Shown piece after piece: positions 43,199-50,763 of a stretch of DNA of 64,000 bases (positions within the stretch are counted from its first letter, which is position 1; each line of letters begins with the position of its first letter). Made by a program: the position numbers and the translations under genes. The notes beneath the pieces were generated by a model. That model searched no databases. It had not been told where the DNA came from and saw only the letters and a list, made by a program, of their open reading frames with translations. Origin of the DNA: Desulfocurvibacter africanus subsp. africanus DSM 2603 (GTDB lineage Bacteria > Desulfobacterota > Desulfovibrionia > Desulfovibrionales > Desulfovibrionaceae); contig NZ_AULZ01000020.1 of assembly GCF_000422545.1 (NCBI RefSeq), forward strand, positions 1 through 64,000, written 5' to 3'.

Positions 43199-43498
43199 CT
43201 ATTTCTTGCGCCTGCCCGCTATCAACTCCTCAACCATGCTTGTCATGGCGAGCAGTTCCTTGCGCGCTGAGTCATGAAGCACCTGGCCCACTCGACAGAC
43301 ACTATGAAGGTCGGGATTGTCTGCTCCATGTTCACCAGCGGTGCGGCCGGCAAGCAAAAATAGGTCATCGATTGGCCCCAGGGCATTGTCTATGCTGTCA
43401 TTAAGCAAGCTGACGATAAGTTCGCGAAGGCTCACGGCCCGGACAGCTTCGGCCATGTCGCTTATTTCGCCTGAGATGGCGGCTTGGATCTCAGACAT
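43199..43498 (-). CDS. Island protein of unknown function, 99 residues
   Basis: Started at the ATG at 43498, eight bases inside the preceding gene. The protein is helical, with AVRAVSLRELIVSLLNDSIDNALGPIDDLFLLAG in the middle (part: SLRELIVSLLNDSIDN). No domain recognised. Confidence 0.6.
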   Translation of the reverse strand: MSEIQAAISGEISDMAEAVRAVSLRELIVSLLNDSIDNALGPIDDLFLLAGRTAGEHGADNPDLHSVCRVGQVLHDSARKELLAMTSMVEELIAGRRKK

Positions 43499-43901
43499 AG
43501 TGGGCCTCTTTCTCCAGCAGGAGGACGGGCTCCTGTCTGCCGCCCTTATTGCGAAACACCTGCACTCCGATGCAATCACCAGCCACACGAGCCTTCCGGC
43601 ATTCCTTACCCCAGGTGAAGCGATCAATTCTGATAGTGCCGAAATGTCGCTCAATCAGGTTGAAATTCTCCACCATCTCGCGCTTGGCATTTTTCAGAAG
43701 CTCAAGGCCAATGTCGGCAATCATCATCTTTTCGGGACCGGCACAGTCGGAAGTCATCTCGAGGAAGCCTTCAAGACGGCCGATGGCTTGAAACATAATA
43801 TCCTCTAGGCAGGTGGAAAACGTGGAGAGATCTCGAAAGCCTGGAATAACTGGAGCGGGTTGCAAAGCCTGGTCGCGGTAGATAAGGGATTGCTCAGCCA
43901 T
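43491..43901 (-). CDS. Island protein of unknown function, 136 residues
   Basis: A soluble, helical protein with a single Trp-Gly-Lys-Glu-Cys patch (FTWGKECRKARVAGDCIGVQVF) toward the C-terminus, shown in part. It is coupled to the 99-residue gene by an eight-base overlap and starts after an AGGAGGAAC site. No domain recognised. Confidence 0.65.
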   Translation of the reverse strand: MAEQSLIYRDQALQPAPVIPGFRDLSTFSTCLEDIMFQAIGRLEGFLEMTSDCAGPEKMMIADIGLELLKNAKREMVENFNLIERHFGTIRIDRFTWGKECRKARVAGDCIGVQVFRNKGGRQEPVLLLEKEAHYV

Positions 43902-44012
43902 GGCCGTTCCTCCTGTTCAGGACGGTTGTGGTTAGGTCCGGTCTTTGGTGCTGGTAACACCTGGCCGGACCGCTTTCTATGCGCTGCCCGATTGATTCGG
44001 GCGGATCGCCAT

Positions 44013-45221
44013 CTAAGCCACTTGGCCGGTGCGGAAGGGAATGATCTTCGTCCCTGAGCGTAGCGCGTCCAAGTAATCACTCCAACTCTGCATCATCCTC
44101 CGGCGCTCGGGCAGAAACTCAGCATAGTTGTAGGCGGCGCGGACTGAATTGCGCTCGGCATGGGCAAGCTGGCGCTCAATTGCGTCACGGTTCCAGCCCT
44201 GTTCATTCAGAATGGTGGACGCCATGGAGCGGAAGCCGTGGCCGGTCATTTCGTCCTTGGAGTAGCCCAGGCGGCGAAGAGCGGCGTTAACCGTGTTCTC
44301 GCTCATGGGCCGGGCGCTGGTCCGCACGCTCGGGAAGAGGTACTTGCCCTGGCCAGTCAGTGCATGAAGTTCGCGCATGATCTCCACGGCTTGTTTGGAG
44401 AGGGGAACGATATGCATCGTGCGCGCTTTCATCTTCTCGGCAGGGATGCGCCATTCGGCATGGTCAAGGTCGATCTCGGACCACTCGGCATGGCGAAGCT
44501 CGCCGGGCCGGACAAAGACCAGCGGAGCTAGGCGCAAGGCGCAGCGCGTGACAAAAGAGCCCTCATAGTCATCGATGTCGCGCAGGAGAGCGGCAACGGC
44601 TTTGGGGTCCGTCAGGCTGGCATGGTGCTTTTCTTCGGAAGGGGGGAGGGCGCCGCGCAAATCGCCGGACGGATCACGTTCGGCCCGGCCGCATGCGACG
44701 GCATAGCGGAAGATTTGGCCGCAGTTCTGCAGGGCACGGTGGGCAGTCTCGACAGCCCCGCGTGTCTCGATGCGGCGGATTACCGCCAATAGGTCAGGTG
44801 CGGATATGGTTTTGATCGGCCGGGAGCCCAGCCAGGGGAAGATATTCTGTTCAAGGCGGCGAAGAATGCGCATAGCATGAGAGTCGGACCAGGAGGGCTT
44901 GAACTTGTCGTACCATTCACGGGCCACTTCCTCGAAGCTGTCCGCTTGGCTGTTCTTCTCCGCCTTGCGCGTCTCGCTCGGGTCAATGCCATTGGCGAGC
45001 AGCTTCCGGGCTTCGTCGCGGCGCTCTCGGGCCTCCTTCAAGCTCACATCGGGATAGACGCCGAGGGAAAGAAGTTTTTCCTTGCCCTTAAAGCGATACT
45101 TGAAACGCCACCATTTCCCCCCGCTGGGGGTAACAAGCAGGAACATACCCCCACCATCGGATAACTTGCGGGGCTTGGACTCGGGCTTGGCATTGCGGAC
45201 GGACGTATCGGATAGCGGCAT
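44013..45221 (-). CDS. int: P4-type tyrosine integrase
   Basis: 402 residues. The N-terminal arm-binding domain has the P4-integrase pattern KLSDGGGMFLLVTPSGGKWW and YPDVSLKEARERRDEARKLL. The catalytic residues can be followed: Arg in RPGELRHAEW, HGFRSMAST (HxxR), LAHAERNSVRAAYNYAEF (His and the nucleophilic Tyr). It lies 188 bp from the right att site, in the standard position beside the intact tmRNA gene, and catalyses integration and excision there. Confidence 0.95.
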   Translation of the reverse strand: MPLSDTSVRNAKPESKPRKLSDGGGMFLLVTPSGGKWWRFKYRFKGKEKLLSLGVYPDVSLKEARERRDEARKLLANGIDPSETRKAEKNSQADSFEEVAREWYDKFKPSWSDSHAMRILRRLEQNIFPWLGSRPIKTISAPDLLAVIRRIETRGAVETAHRALQNCGQIFRYAVACGRAERDPSGDLRGALPPSEEKHHASLTDPKAVAALLRDIDDYEGSFVTRCALRLAPLVFVRPGELRHAEWSEIDLDHAEWRIPAEKMKARTMHIVPLSKQAVEIMRELHALTGQGKYLFPSVRTSARPMSENTVNAALRRLGYSKDEMTGHGFRSMASTILNEQGWNRDAIERQLAHAERNSVRAAYNYAEFLPERRRMMQSWSDYLDALRSGTKIIPFRTGQVA

Positions 45222-45239
45222 AGCGGGGGCTCCAAGACG

Positions 45240-45311
45240 TGTGGGGGTAACTCAAGCGTTTTTTTGCGCTTCGAAGCTCGCCTACCCCCATGCTTACCCC
45301 CAGTTACCCCC
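45240..45311. repeat. Arm-type repeats near attR
   Basis: TACCCCC-type sites at 45283-45289, 45294-45301 and 45304-45311 on the plus strand and a reverse copy GTGGGGGTAA at 45241-45250. They match the TTACCCCCAG pair beside attL. The last two are spaced 10 bp apart. Confidence 0.6.
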
Positions 45312-45361
45312 GGATGTCAAAAGACGAGACTGGACTATGCCGGACACTAGAAAGCAGAAAA

Positions 45362-45378
45362 GCCCGCTATTTGCGGGC
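45362..45378 (-). terminator. Island-supplied terminator for ssrA
   Basis: A 6-bp GC stem (GCCCGC with GCGGGC), extended by weaker A-T pairs, and a 5-nt loop, followed on the leftward strand by TTTTCTG. It is 37 bp beyond the tmRNA 3' end, inside the island. Confidence 0.75.
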
Positions 45379-45408
45379 CTTTCTGATTCCATTGGACTTG
45401 GTGGGATA

Positions 45409-45437
45409 GAAATTTGGTGGAGGCGGCGGGAATCGAA
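45409..45437. other. attR: right attachment site at the ssrA 3' end
   Basis: Contains the 12-bp core GAAATTTGGTGG identical to attL and continues into the tmRNA acceptor stem and T-arm (GGCGGCGGGAATCGAAC). The tmRNA gene remains complete because the crossover lies in its last bases. Confidence 0.85.
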
Positions 45438-45766
45438 CCCGCGTCCGAGAACGCTTAGCTCATGGCATCTACAGGCTTAGTTCAGGTTTTATTTAACCGA
45501 AGGAACGCCCCTGAACGGGCTTTTCTTCTGGTGAGTCCGCAAAAGTTCTCGCGCTCGGCGTCACGGACACCGCGTTGCGCCAGTCTGATGTTTTGGCACT
45601 TCGACCCGGCGTATCAGACATCTGCCGGCGAAGCGCTGGCTAGCTAAGCTGCCAGGGAGTAATTGTAATCGTTGGCGATTATTCAGTTGCCGCTTTTTAC
45701 GAGGCCAGCGGCTCCTCGGCCTGCAACCAAGGCTTCGACTATCCCCGTCGAAACCAGTGCGCCCCC
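45415..45766 (-). ncRNA. ssrA: tmRNA
   Basis: The 5' end GGGGGCGCACTGG and the 3' end, reading CGCCTCCACCA on the leftward strand, pair into the tRNA-like acceptor stem, and GTTCGATTC is the T-arm. Length is 352 nt. The tag frame (45644-45676) reads ANDYNYSLAA-stop, ending in the usual hydrophobic ..LAA degron. tmRNA with SmpB rescues ribosomes stalled on broken mRNA and tags the product for proteolysis. The first tag codon is GCC. The gene is intact despite the island in its 3' end. Confidence 0.96.
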
Positions 45767-45773
45767 TTCAAAG

Positions 45774-45801
45774 AACATATGAAGCGACTTATTCGCTTCA
45801 A
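45774..45801 (-). promoter_or_regulatory. ssrA promoter
   Basis: On the leftward strand TTGAAG (45796-45801) and TATGTT (45774-45779) are 16 bp apart and the -10 box ends eight bases before the tmRNA 5' end. A 7-bp dyad (GAAGCGA...TCGCTTC, 45781-45799) fills the spacer. Confidence 0.65.
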
Positions 45802-45864
45802 AATGAAATATAATACCCATACACGCATTGGCAAGGACTGGTAGACATTCTTTTTGCGAGCTAC

Positions 45865-46407
45865 TCAGTACCATGAGCTAGTCCTCAGGGCTAAGTCGGG
45901 ATCTATCAGTGAGGCGACATCGTCCCCCTGCAGCCTGTAATCCTCCGCGGCGATGATGACGCTGTCCTTGGCCCGCACCAGCTTGGCGGACACGTAGACC
46001 TGCTCTCCTGCCGGCGCATACGTCCCAATAAGTACAGCCTGCGCTCCAAAGCTAGCTGAAAGGTTGCGAAGCTCGTTGGAGAGAAGCATCTCTCCGGTAC
46101 CAGTCAAAGTGTACAGATTTTCTCGATCAAGTTTGATCTCCAGAACAGTATACCCTTGCTGGGCCAGGCGACCGGCCAACATGTCCGCGGTAATAAGGCC
46201 AAAACGGGATGTTTTGGTCAAATCAGCGACATCCATGATGGTGGCAACCAAAATGGGTTTGCCCTTGTCGAGTGAAGCGCCGGCCTTGAGAAGCAGTGCG
46301 TCTGCAGCCTCATGGTTTCGGTCGACAAGGTTGATATTTCGAGTGGCGCAAGCCTGAAACTGACCCATCAAAATACACAAAGCAAGAAGTAGGGAGAGAG
46401 AGCGCAT
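45865..46407 (-). CDS. FlgO-family outer-membrane lipoprotein
   Basis: 180 residues. The signal peptide ends near FQAC (Cys at about 20). The mature domain has the FlgO-like pattern PILVATIMDVADLTKTSRFG, MLAGRLAQQGYTVLEI, LIGTYAPAGEQVYVSAKLVRA (parts shown). FlgO was described in Vibrio as a flagellar assembly lipoprotein but the domain also occurs in other envelope lipoproteins. No flagellar gene is nearby, so a motility role is uncertain. It starts the leftward strand just before ssrA. Confidence 0.8.
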   Translation of the reverse strand: MRSLSLLLALCILMGQFQACATRNINLVDRNHEAADALLLKAGASLDKGKPILVATIMDVADLTKTSRFGLITADMLAGRLAQQGYTVLEIKLDRENLYTLTGTGEMLLSNELRNLSASFGAQAVLIGTYAPAGEQVYVSAKLVRAKDSVIIAAEDYRLQGDDVASLIDPDLALRTSSWY

Positions 46408-46569
46408 ATTTAGATCTCCGGGGCAGAGAGCAGGTTAAGGATACTTCCATGTTGAAATTTCTACATCTCCCGGGAGAATTCTGGCAAGGATAATCAGCCG
46501 AATGCAGGTATAGAACAGAGATCAGAGTCAGGGGTGGTCCCGATTGTCTGGACAGGTCGGCGGCAGAAA

Positions 46570-46697
46570 TAGAGCATTTTGCTTTTGAAAATGCTCTGCA
46601 AGCCATGCGTCGGCATGGCTTGCCGCCGCGTAGGCGTAGGCGCAATTCACTTGCGCCGTCAACGCCGGAGCGGGCGTCTTAAAAGCAAGCTGCTCTA
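46570..46697 (-). repeat. MITE-like palindromic repeat, copy 3
   Basis: A 128-bp copy in inverted orientation relative to copies 1, 2 and 4. Ends are TAGAGCA at the left and TGCTCTA at the right. It borders the IS3-family relic on its downstream side. Confidence 0.87.
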
Positions 46698-47320
46698 AGA
46701 TGTAGCCAGTTTGCTTGTCACGCCGCCAGGCGGGATGGTGACATGCCCGGAGCATTCCCCGGTCCAGGCAATAACGCCTCCGCATATACATCGTCGGGAG
46801 TTCCGCCATCCAGACTGGAGTTGGGATGATTGGAATTCTAGCAGACAAGCCCCTTGCCGATTTCCAGCCGGGCCTGGCTGCCCCTTTTGAAGGCATGCAG
46901 GTAAACGCACTTGTACGTGAGCGAGTGCCACAGCCGCTCGACTATGGCGTTGTCCATCCACCGGCCTGTCCCGTCCATGGGAGACCCTGACTCCGGCATT
47001 CTTTAGCGTTTGGGTCAATCAAGGCTCGTGAATTGGCTGTCTTGGTCGGTGTTGAAGATCTCGGCTAAAAATCTCGTTCGACCGCAAGCTGGCCGATCTT
47101 GGCATGCAGTTCCTTGACCTCGGCCTCCCGAAAGCTGCTCGCCATATCGGGCTTGCCGGCGAAAGCTACCGTCAGCCCTTCAATGGACTGCTTTCTCCAC
47201 TGCGCACCTGGTTCGGATGCACGCCAAATCTTAATGCAAGCTGGGCTAGCGTCTCGTCCCACTTGATGGCCTTTTGGCGACCTTGGCCTTGAACTCTGCC
47301 GAATACCGTGTCCTCTGCTC
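46698..47320 (-). pseudogene. IS3-family transposase relic, internally deleted
   Basis: Read leftward, an orfA start (RTRYSAEFKAKVA, then AIKWDETLAQLALRFGVHPNQV) is followed by AQWRKQSIEGLT and ELHAKIGQLAVERDF in other frames, then directly by orfB C-terminal parts: FNTDQDSQFTSLD, DGTGRWMDNAIVERLWHSLTYK and NSSLDGGTPDDVYAEAL. The middle of orfB, with its first catalytic residues, is gone, and at least four frameshifts are needed. This relic cannot move itself. MITE copies flank it on both sides. Confidence 0.85.
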
Positions 47321-47448
47321 TTAAGCATTTTGCATTTCAGACGCTCCCTTCGGCGTTGACGGCGGAATTACATTCCGCCTACGCCTGCGGGGCGGCAAGC
47401 CATGCCGACGCATGGCTTGCAGAGCATTTTCAAAAGCAAAATGCTCTA
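47321..47448 (+). repeat. MITE-like palindromic repeat, copy 4 (divergent)
   Basis: 128 bp, in forward orientation. Its left half is the most changed (TTAAGCATTTTGCATTT, TTCGGCGTTGACGGCGGAATTACATTCCGCC), with GGCGGAA/TTCCGCC replacing the usual GCGCAA/TTGCGC stem, again preserving pairing. The right half is nearly identical to copy 1. It starts immediately at the broken orfA end of the IS3 relic. Confidence 0.8.
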
Positions 47449-47590
47449 AAGCTGTCTCCTCTCGTTCATCGGCTACACCTTACAGGCCTGTCTGAATTTG
47501 GGGGGACCGCCTCTGGCTTCCTTGGGCAAGAGCATAAGCGACTCTCAGGTGTTTAACACCGAGAGCATATGGTTCTCGTAAAGGTTATCA

Positions 47591-47749
47591 TTAGTACTTC
47601 AAAATAACATAAATGGCATGGATAATGCCTGGAATGTATCCAAGCAGCGTTAAAAGAATATTGATCCAAAATTGAACACCTATTCCTACTTGTAAAAAAA
47701 CACCCAAAGGTGGAATTAGTATCGCCAGTAAGATGCGCAGAATGTCCAT
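47591..47749 (-). CDS. Pmp3/YqaE-family small membrane protein
   Basis: 52 residues with two transmembrane helices: MDILRILLAILIPPLGVFLQ then a second helix ending GYIPGIIHAIYVILKY. The PPLGVF and GYxPGIxHAxY motifs define the Pmp3 (UPF0057) family of stress-inducible membrane-potential proteins. It is too short for ordinary gene-length cut-offs. Base composition is A/T-rich compared with the core, and it is neighboured by a CsbD-like stress gene and IS relics. Confidence 0.9.
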   Translation of the reverse strand: MDILRILLAILIPPLGVFLQVGIGVQFWINILLTLLGYIPGIIHAIYVILKY

Positions 47750-47896
47750 ACTAACCTTTGCGTGGTTATAGATTTGTTGCGATAACGTTTGGCTTTCCGT
47801 TATAAAACATCATAAATGCTAAACAAAAGCCAGGAGCAAACTTCATAACATGTGAGTAGTTCTGCCTGCACCTTATCTGCGACAGATCAATCCAAA

Positions 47897-48097
47897 TTAA
47901 TGAGTGCTAGAGATCCACTTGTTTACTTCTTTCTCAGCCTCATCTTTCTGTTTGCCGTAACGTTCTTGTATTTTCCCAATGAGCTTGTCACGATCTCCCT
48001 CTATCATATCTAGATCATCCCCTGTGAGTTTGCCCCATTGACGTTGAGCCTCACCCCGCATTTGCTTCCATTTTCCTTTAAGAATATTAACATCCAT
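47897..48097 (-). CDS. CsbD-family stress protein
   Basis: 66 residues from the ATG at 48097, which has GGAGG eight bases upstream; an ATG at 48112 has no such site. The sequence NILKGKWKQMRGEAQRQWGKLT and DLDMIEGDRDKLIGKIQERYG is a clear CsbD domain (parts shown). The family is induced by osmotic and general stress; the biochemical role is unknown. It lies next to the Pmp3-like gene on the same strand. Confidence 0.9.
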   Translation of the reverse strand: MDVNILKGKWKQMRGEAQRQWGKLTGDDLDMIEGDRDKLIGKIQERYGKQKDEAEKEVNKWISSTH

Positions 48098-48179
48098 TAG
48101 TGTTTCCTCCATTTCGAAGTGCTTAAGATATTGTACTCCAACGTATTTCTATGTTCTTGTTAATCGGTTTATTCTTTCA

Positions 48180-48411
48180 AGTATATCGGAGAGCCCCTAA
48201 AAAAGGAGTCAGTGCTGGAGCTTCTTTCCGGTAAGATTTGGTCTGACACGAGACTGCCCTCCCTGATCTCTGGGGAGCACTACAATTCGCTTCGCGCAAG
48301 ATGTTCACCATCTGCTCGTCGGCAAAACGTGCATTTCTCATGACTCCCTCCTTTTCGGCTGGGAGCCACGTTCTTAAGTTTCAACTGGTCCGAAAAGAGC
48401 CGGGCAGGTCA
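48180..48411 (-). mobile_element. Left-end remnant of an IS3-family element (IS407-like)
   Basis: The terminal repeat (48385-48411) is followed by a leftward orfA start, MRNARFADEQMVNILREA, preceded by a GGAGGGAG ribosome site. After 18 codons the sequence no longer resembles a transposase and stops at about 48180. The ends match the orphan at 2451-2477 at 25 of 27 positions, so both come from the same IS type. Confidence 0.7.
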
Positions 48412-48457
48412 GAAACCCGAGGGCCGCTGTGAGGCTACCCCTATTCCAAGAGTAGAC

Positions 48458-49279
48458 TTAAATGAATAGGAGCAGGCTCAGGGCCATGACAAGCATGCCG
48501 GCCACAAGCCCATAGATGGATAGATGATGGTGGCCGTACTCCTGAGCCGTTGGCAGCAGTTCATCCAGCGAGATGAAGACCATAATGCCCGCCACGGAGG
48601 CAAAGAGCAGGCCAAAGGTCAAGCCGTTGAAGAAGGGCAAAAGCAAGACATAGCCGATGATAGCGCCCAAAGGCTCGGACAAGCCCGACAGGAACGACCA
48701 CGCAAAGGCCTTTTGGCGGCTGCCTGTGGCGTAGTAGATGGGCACGGACACGGCGATGCCCTCGGGAATGTTGTGGATGGCCACTGCCACGGCGACCGGC
48801 ACGCCCAGGTTCGGGTCGTGCAGGGCCGCGGCGAAGGTGGCCAAGCCCTCCGGAAAGTTGTGGATGCCGATGGCCAGGGCCGTGAACAGGCCCATGCGCA
48901 TCAGGGCTCCATTCGGGATACACGCTGCCGGCCCGCAGAGTTCCTCCACCTTGTGTACTTCGTGGGGATTTTCTTCGCAGGGCACCAGCCTGTCGATAAT
49001 CCCGATGAGCAGAATGCCCGCGAAGAACGCGCCGACCGCGGCCCAGGTTCCGTCAACCTCGCCCAACTCTCCTGCCAATGACAGCTGTGCCTTGCGCATG
49101 ATCTCCATGAAGGAGACGTACAGCATGACGCCGGCCGAAAATCCCAGCGAAGTCGACAGAAAGCGCGTGCTGGTCTGGCGGGTGAGGAAGGCCAGGGCGC
49201 TGCCGATGCCTGTGGCCAGCCCGGCAAACAGGGTCAGTCCGAAGGCGAACCACAGGGATTCGCTGGTTGCTTCAAGCAT
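48458..49279 (-). CDS. ZIP-family metal transporter (ZupT-like)
   Basis: 273 residues with eight hydrophobic segments. The metal-binding helices show [16 protein letters not shown] and [16 protein letters not shown], the paired HNxPEG motifs of ZIP transporters, and [17 protein letters not shown] near the end. The loop between helices 3 and 4 contains [20 protein letters not shown], a Cys/His patch that could sense or capture metal (shown in full, 20 residues). ZupT imports Zn2+ and other divalent ions. Confidence 0.9.
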   Translation of the reverse strand: MLEATSESLWFAFGLTLFAGLATGIGSALAFLTRQTSTRFLSTSLGFSAGVMLYVSFMEIMRKAQLSLAGELGEVDGTWAAVGAFFAGILLIGIIDRLVPCEENPHEVHKVEELCGPAACIPNGALMRMGLFTALAIGIHNFPEGLATFAAALHDPNLGVPVAVAVAIHNIPEGIAVSVPIYYATGSRQKAFAWSFLSGLSEPLGAIIGYVLLLPFFNGLTFGLLFASVAGIMVFISLDELLPTAQEYGHHHLSIYGLVAGMLVMALSLLLFI

Positions 49280-49433
49280 TAGTCAGTGCTTCCTTGTCGC
49301 TACTGCCGGGGCATCCGCAGTTCCGGAGCGAGCAAAACCAACCCAGCTTTCCGTTAAAGGAAATGAAGCTACTTGCTCAGGAACTTGGTCAAGCCGGATC
49401 GGAATCCGCTGGGTTGCCTTCCGACAAAACGGC

Positions 49434-50483
49434 CTAGGCCAAGCCTATGCTTTTGTCCAGGTAGACGTCCTGGATGGCCTGTAGCAGCGCCACGCCGTCT
49501 GGCATGGATCTCTGGAAAGCCTTGCGGCCCGAGATGAGGCCCATGCCCCCGGCCCGCTTGTTGATAACCGCCGTGCGTACAGCCTGGGCAAGGTCGTTTT
49601 CGCTCGAGGAACCACCGGAGTTGATGAGCCCGGCCCGTCCCATATAGCAGTTGGCTACCTGGTAGCGAGTCAGGTCGATGGGATGGTCCGTGGCCAGATC
49701 CGAGTACATGCGCGGATCGGTCTTGGAAAAGCCGATAGCCTTGAAGCCCCCGTTGAGGGTGGGCAGCTTCTGCTTGACGATATCGGCCTTGATGGTCGCA
49801 GCCAGATGGTTGGCCTGGCCGGTCATGTCCGCCGAAGTGTGATAATCCTTGCCGTCCTTTTTGAAGCCTGGGTTGCGCAAATAGGACCACAGTACGGTGA
49901 CCATGCCCAGCTCGTGAGCAGCCTCGAAGGCGGCCGAGACCTCCTCTATCTGGCGGTTGGATTCCTCGGAACCAAAATAGATTGTCGCGCCGACGGCCAC
50001 GGCGCCCATCTCGAAGGCTTGCTCCACCGAGGCAAACATGTGCTGATCCCACTTGTTGGGATAGGTCAGCAGCTCGTTGTGGTTGAGTTTGAGCAGGAAA
50101 GGTATCTTGTGCGCATACTTGCGCGCCACCGAAGCAAGCACGCCCAGTGTTGAAGCCACTGCATTGCAGCCGCCCTCCAGGGCCAGCTTGACTATGTTTT
50201 CAGGGTCGAAAAAGGCCGGATTGGCGGCGAATGACGAGCCAGCCGTATGCTCAATGCCTTGATCCACGGGCAGGACGGACAGGTAGCCCGTGCCTGCCAG
50301 GCGGCCGGTGTTGAAAATGAGCTGCATGTTGCGCAGCACAGGCACGGGGCGGTCGCCACTGGCCATGATCCGATCCACGAAATCCGACCCAGGCGCGTGC
50401 AGGACCTCCTTGGGGATGGTCGTGCATGTATGGTTGAGCAGGGAGTCGGCTTCACTGCCGAGAAGCTTGGGAATGTCGGTCAT
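49434..50483 (-). CDS. Class I fructose-bisphosphate aldolase (archaeal type)
   Basis: 349 residues from the ATG at 50483 (GGAGG upstream), in place of the frame start at 50504. The N-terminal [17 protein letters not shown] and the late [12 protein letters not shown] are landmarks of the DhnA-type class I aldolases, which form a Schiff base through a lysine. It cleaves or forms fructose 1,6-bisphosphate in glycolysis or gluconeogenesis. Its relationship to class II enzymes is distant. A MITE copy lies in its promoter-side intergenic region. Confidence 0.88.
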   Translation of the reverse strand: MTDIPKLLGSEADSLLNHTCTTIPKEVLHAPGSDFVDRIMASGDRPVPVLRNMQLIFNTGRLAGTGYLSVLPVDQGIEHTAGSSFAANPAFFDPENIVKLALEGGCNAVASTLGVLASVARKYAHKIPFLLKLNHNELLTYPNKWDQHMFASVEQAFEMGAVAVGATIYFGSEESNRQIEEVSAAFEAAHELGMVTVLWSYLRNPGFKKDGKDYHTSADMTGQANHLAATIKADIVKQKLPTLNGGFKAIGFSKTDPRMYSDLATDHPIDLTRYQVANCYMGRAGLINSGGSSSENDLAQAVRTAVINKRAGGMGLISGRKAFQRSMPDGVALLQAIQDVYLDKSIGLA

Positions 50484-50589
50484 GATCGCCTCCGCTCTAT
50501 TCAAGTGAGGTTCTGAGTGTGACGGCCTGGTGCGAGCATACCCGATCTGTCAGATCAGGTAAAAAGAACGTTTCATTTCCTTCTCGAGT

Positions 50590-50718
50590 TAGAGCATTTT
50601 GCTTTTGAAAATGCTCTGCAAGCCATGCGTTGGCATGGCTTACCGCTAGCTTTGGCGTAGGCGCAATTCACTTGCGCCGTCAACGCCGGAGCGGGCGTCT
50701 TAAAAGCAATCTGCTCTA
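50590..50718 (-). repeat. MITE-like palindromic repeat, copy 5
   Basis: A 129-bp copy in the same orientation as copy 3, ends TAGAGCA and TGCTCTA. The inner stem is partly changed (TACCGCTAGCTTTGGCG instead of GCCGCCGCGTAGGCG). It separates the aldolase promoter region from the 3' end of the rhodanese gene. Confidence 0.85.
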
Positions 50719-50763
50719 AGTGCCTTGGAAATCTTTAACATCGACAACTCGGGTATCAGCCGG

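Larger units (their letters stand above)
33748..45420. mobile_element. Integrated phage-satellite-like island in ssrA
   Basis: An 11.7-kb element bounded by att repeats derived from the 3' end of the tmRNA gene. Contents: tyrosine integrase beside intact ssrA, AlpA-type regulator, TOPRIM/DUF927 primase-helicase, ERCC4 nuclease, terminase-small-subunit-like protein, a 465-residue unknown protein and two rightward cargo genes. No large terminase, portal, capsid, tail or lysis gene is recognisable. Size, integration site and gene set match satellites such as P4 or PICI rather than a complete prophage. Calling it a satellite is inference from content; a decayed prophage is the alternative. Confidence 0.8.

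Noticed and set aside
45683-45874. Leftward 63-codon frame at the 5' end of ssrA
   Set aside because: It lies within the tmRNA gene and its promoter; the RNA explains the sequence.
46533-47511. Two outward-facing IS-like ends (TGTCCAGACAATCGGGACC and TGTCTGAATTTGGGGGGACC) around the IS3 relic
   Set aside because: They point away from the relic rather than toward it and match each other only partly. They may be ends of other lost elements, but the evidence is too weak to list.
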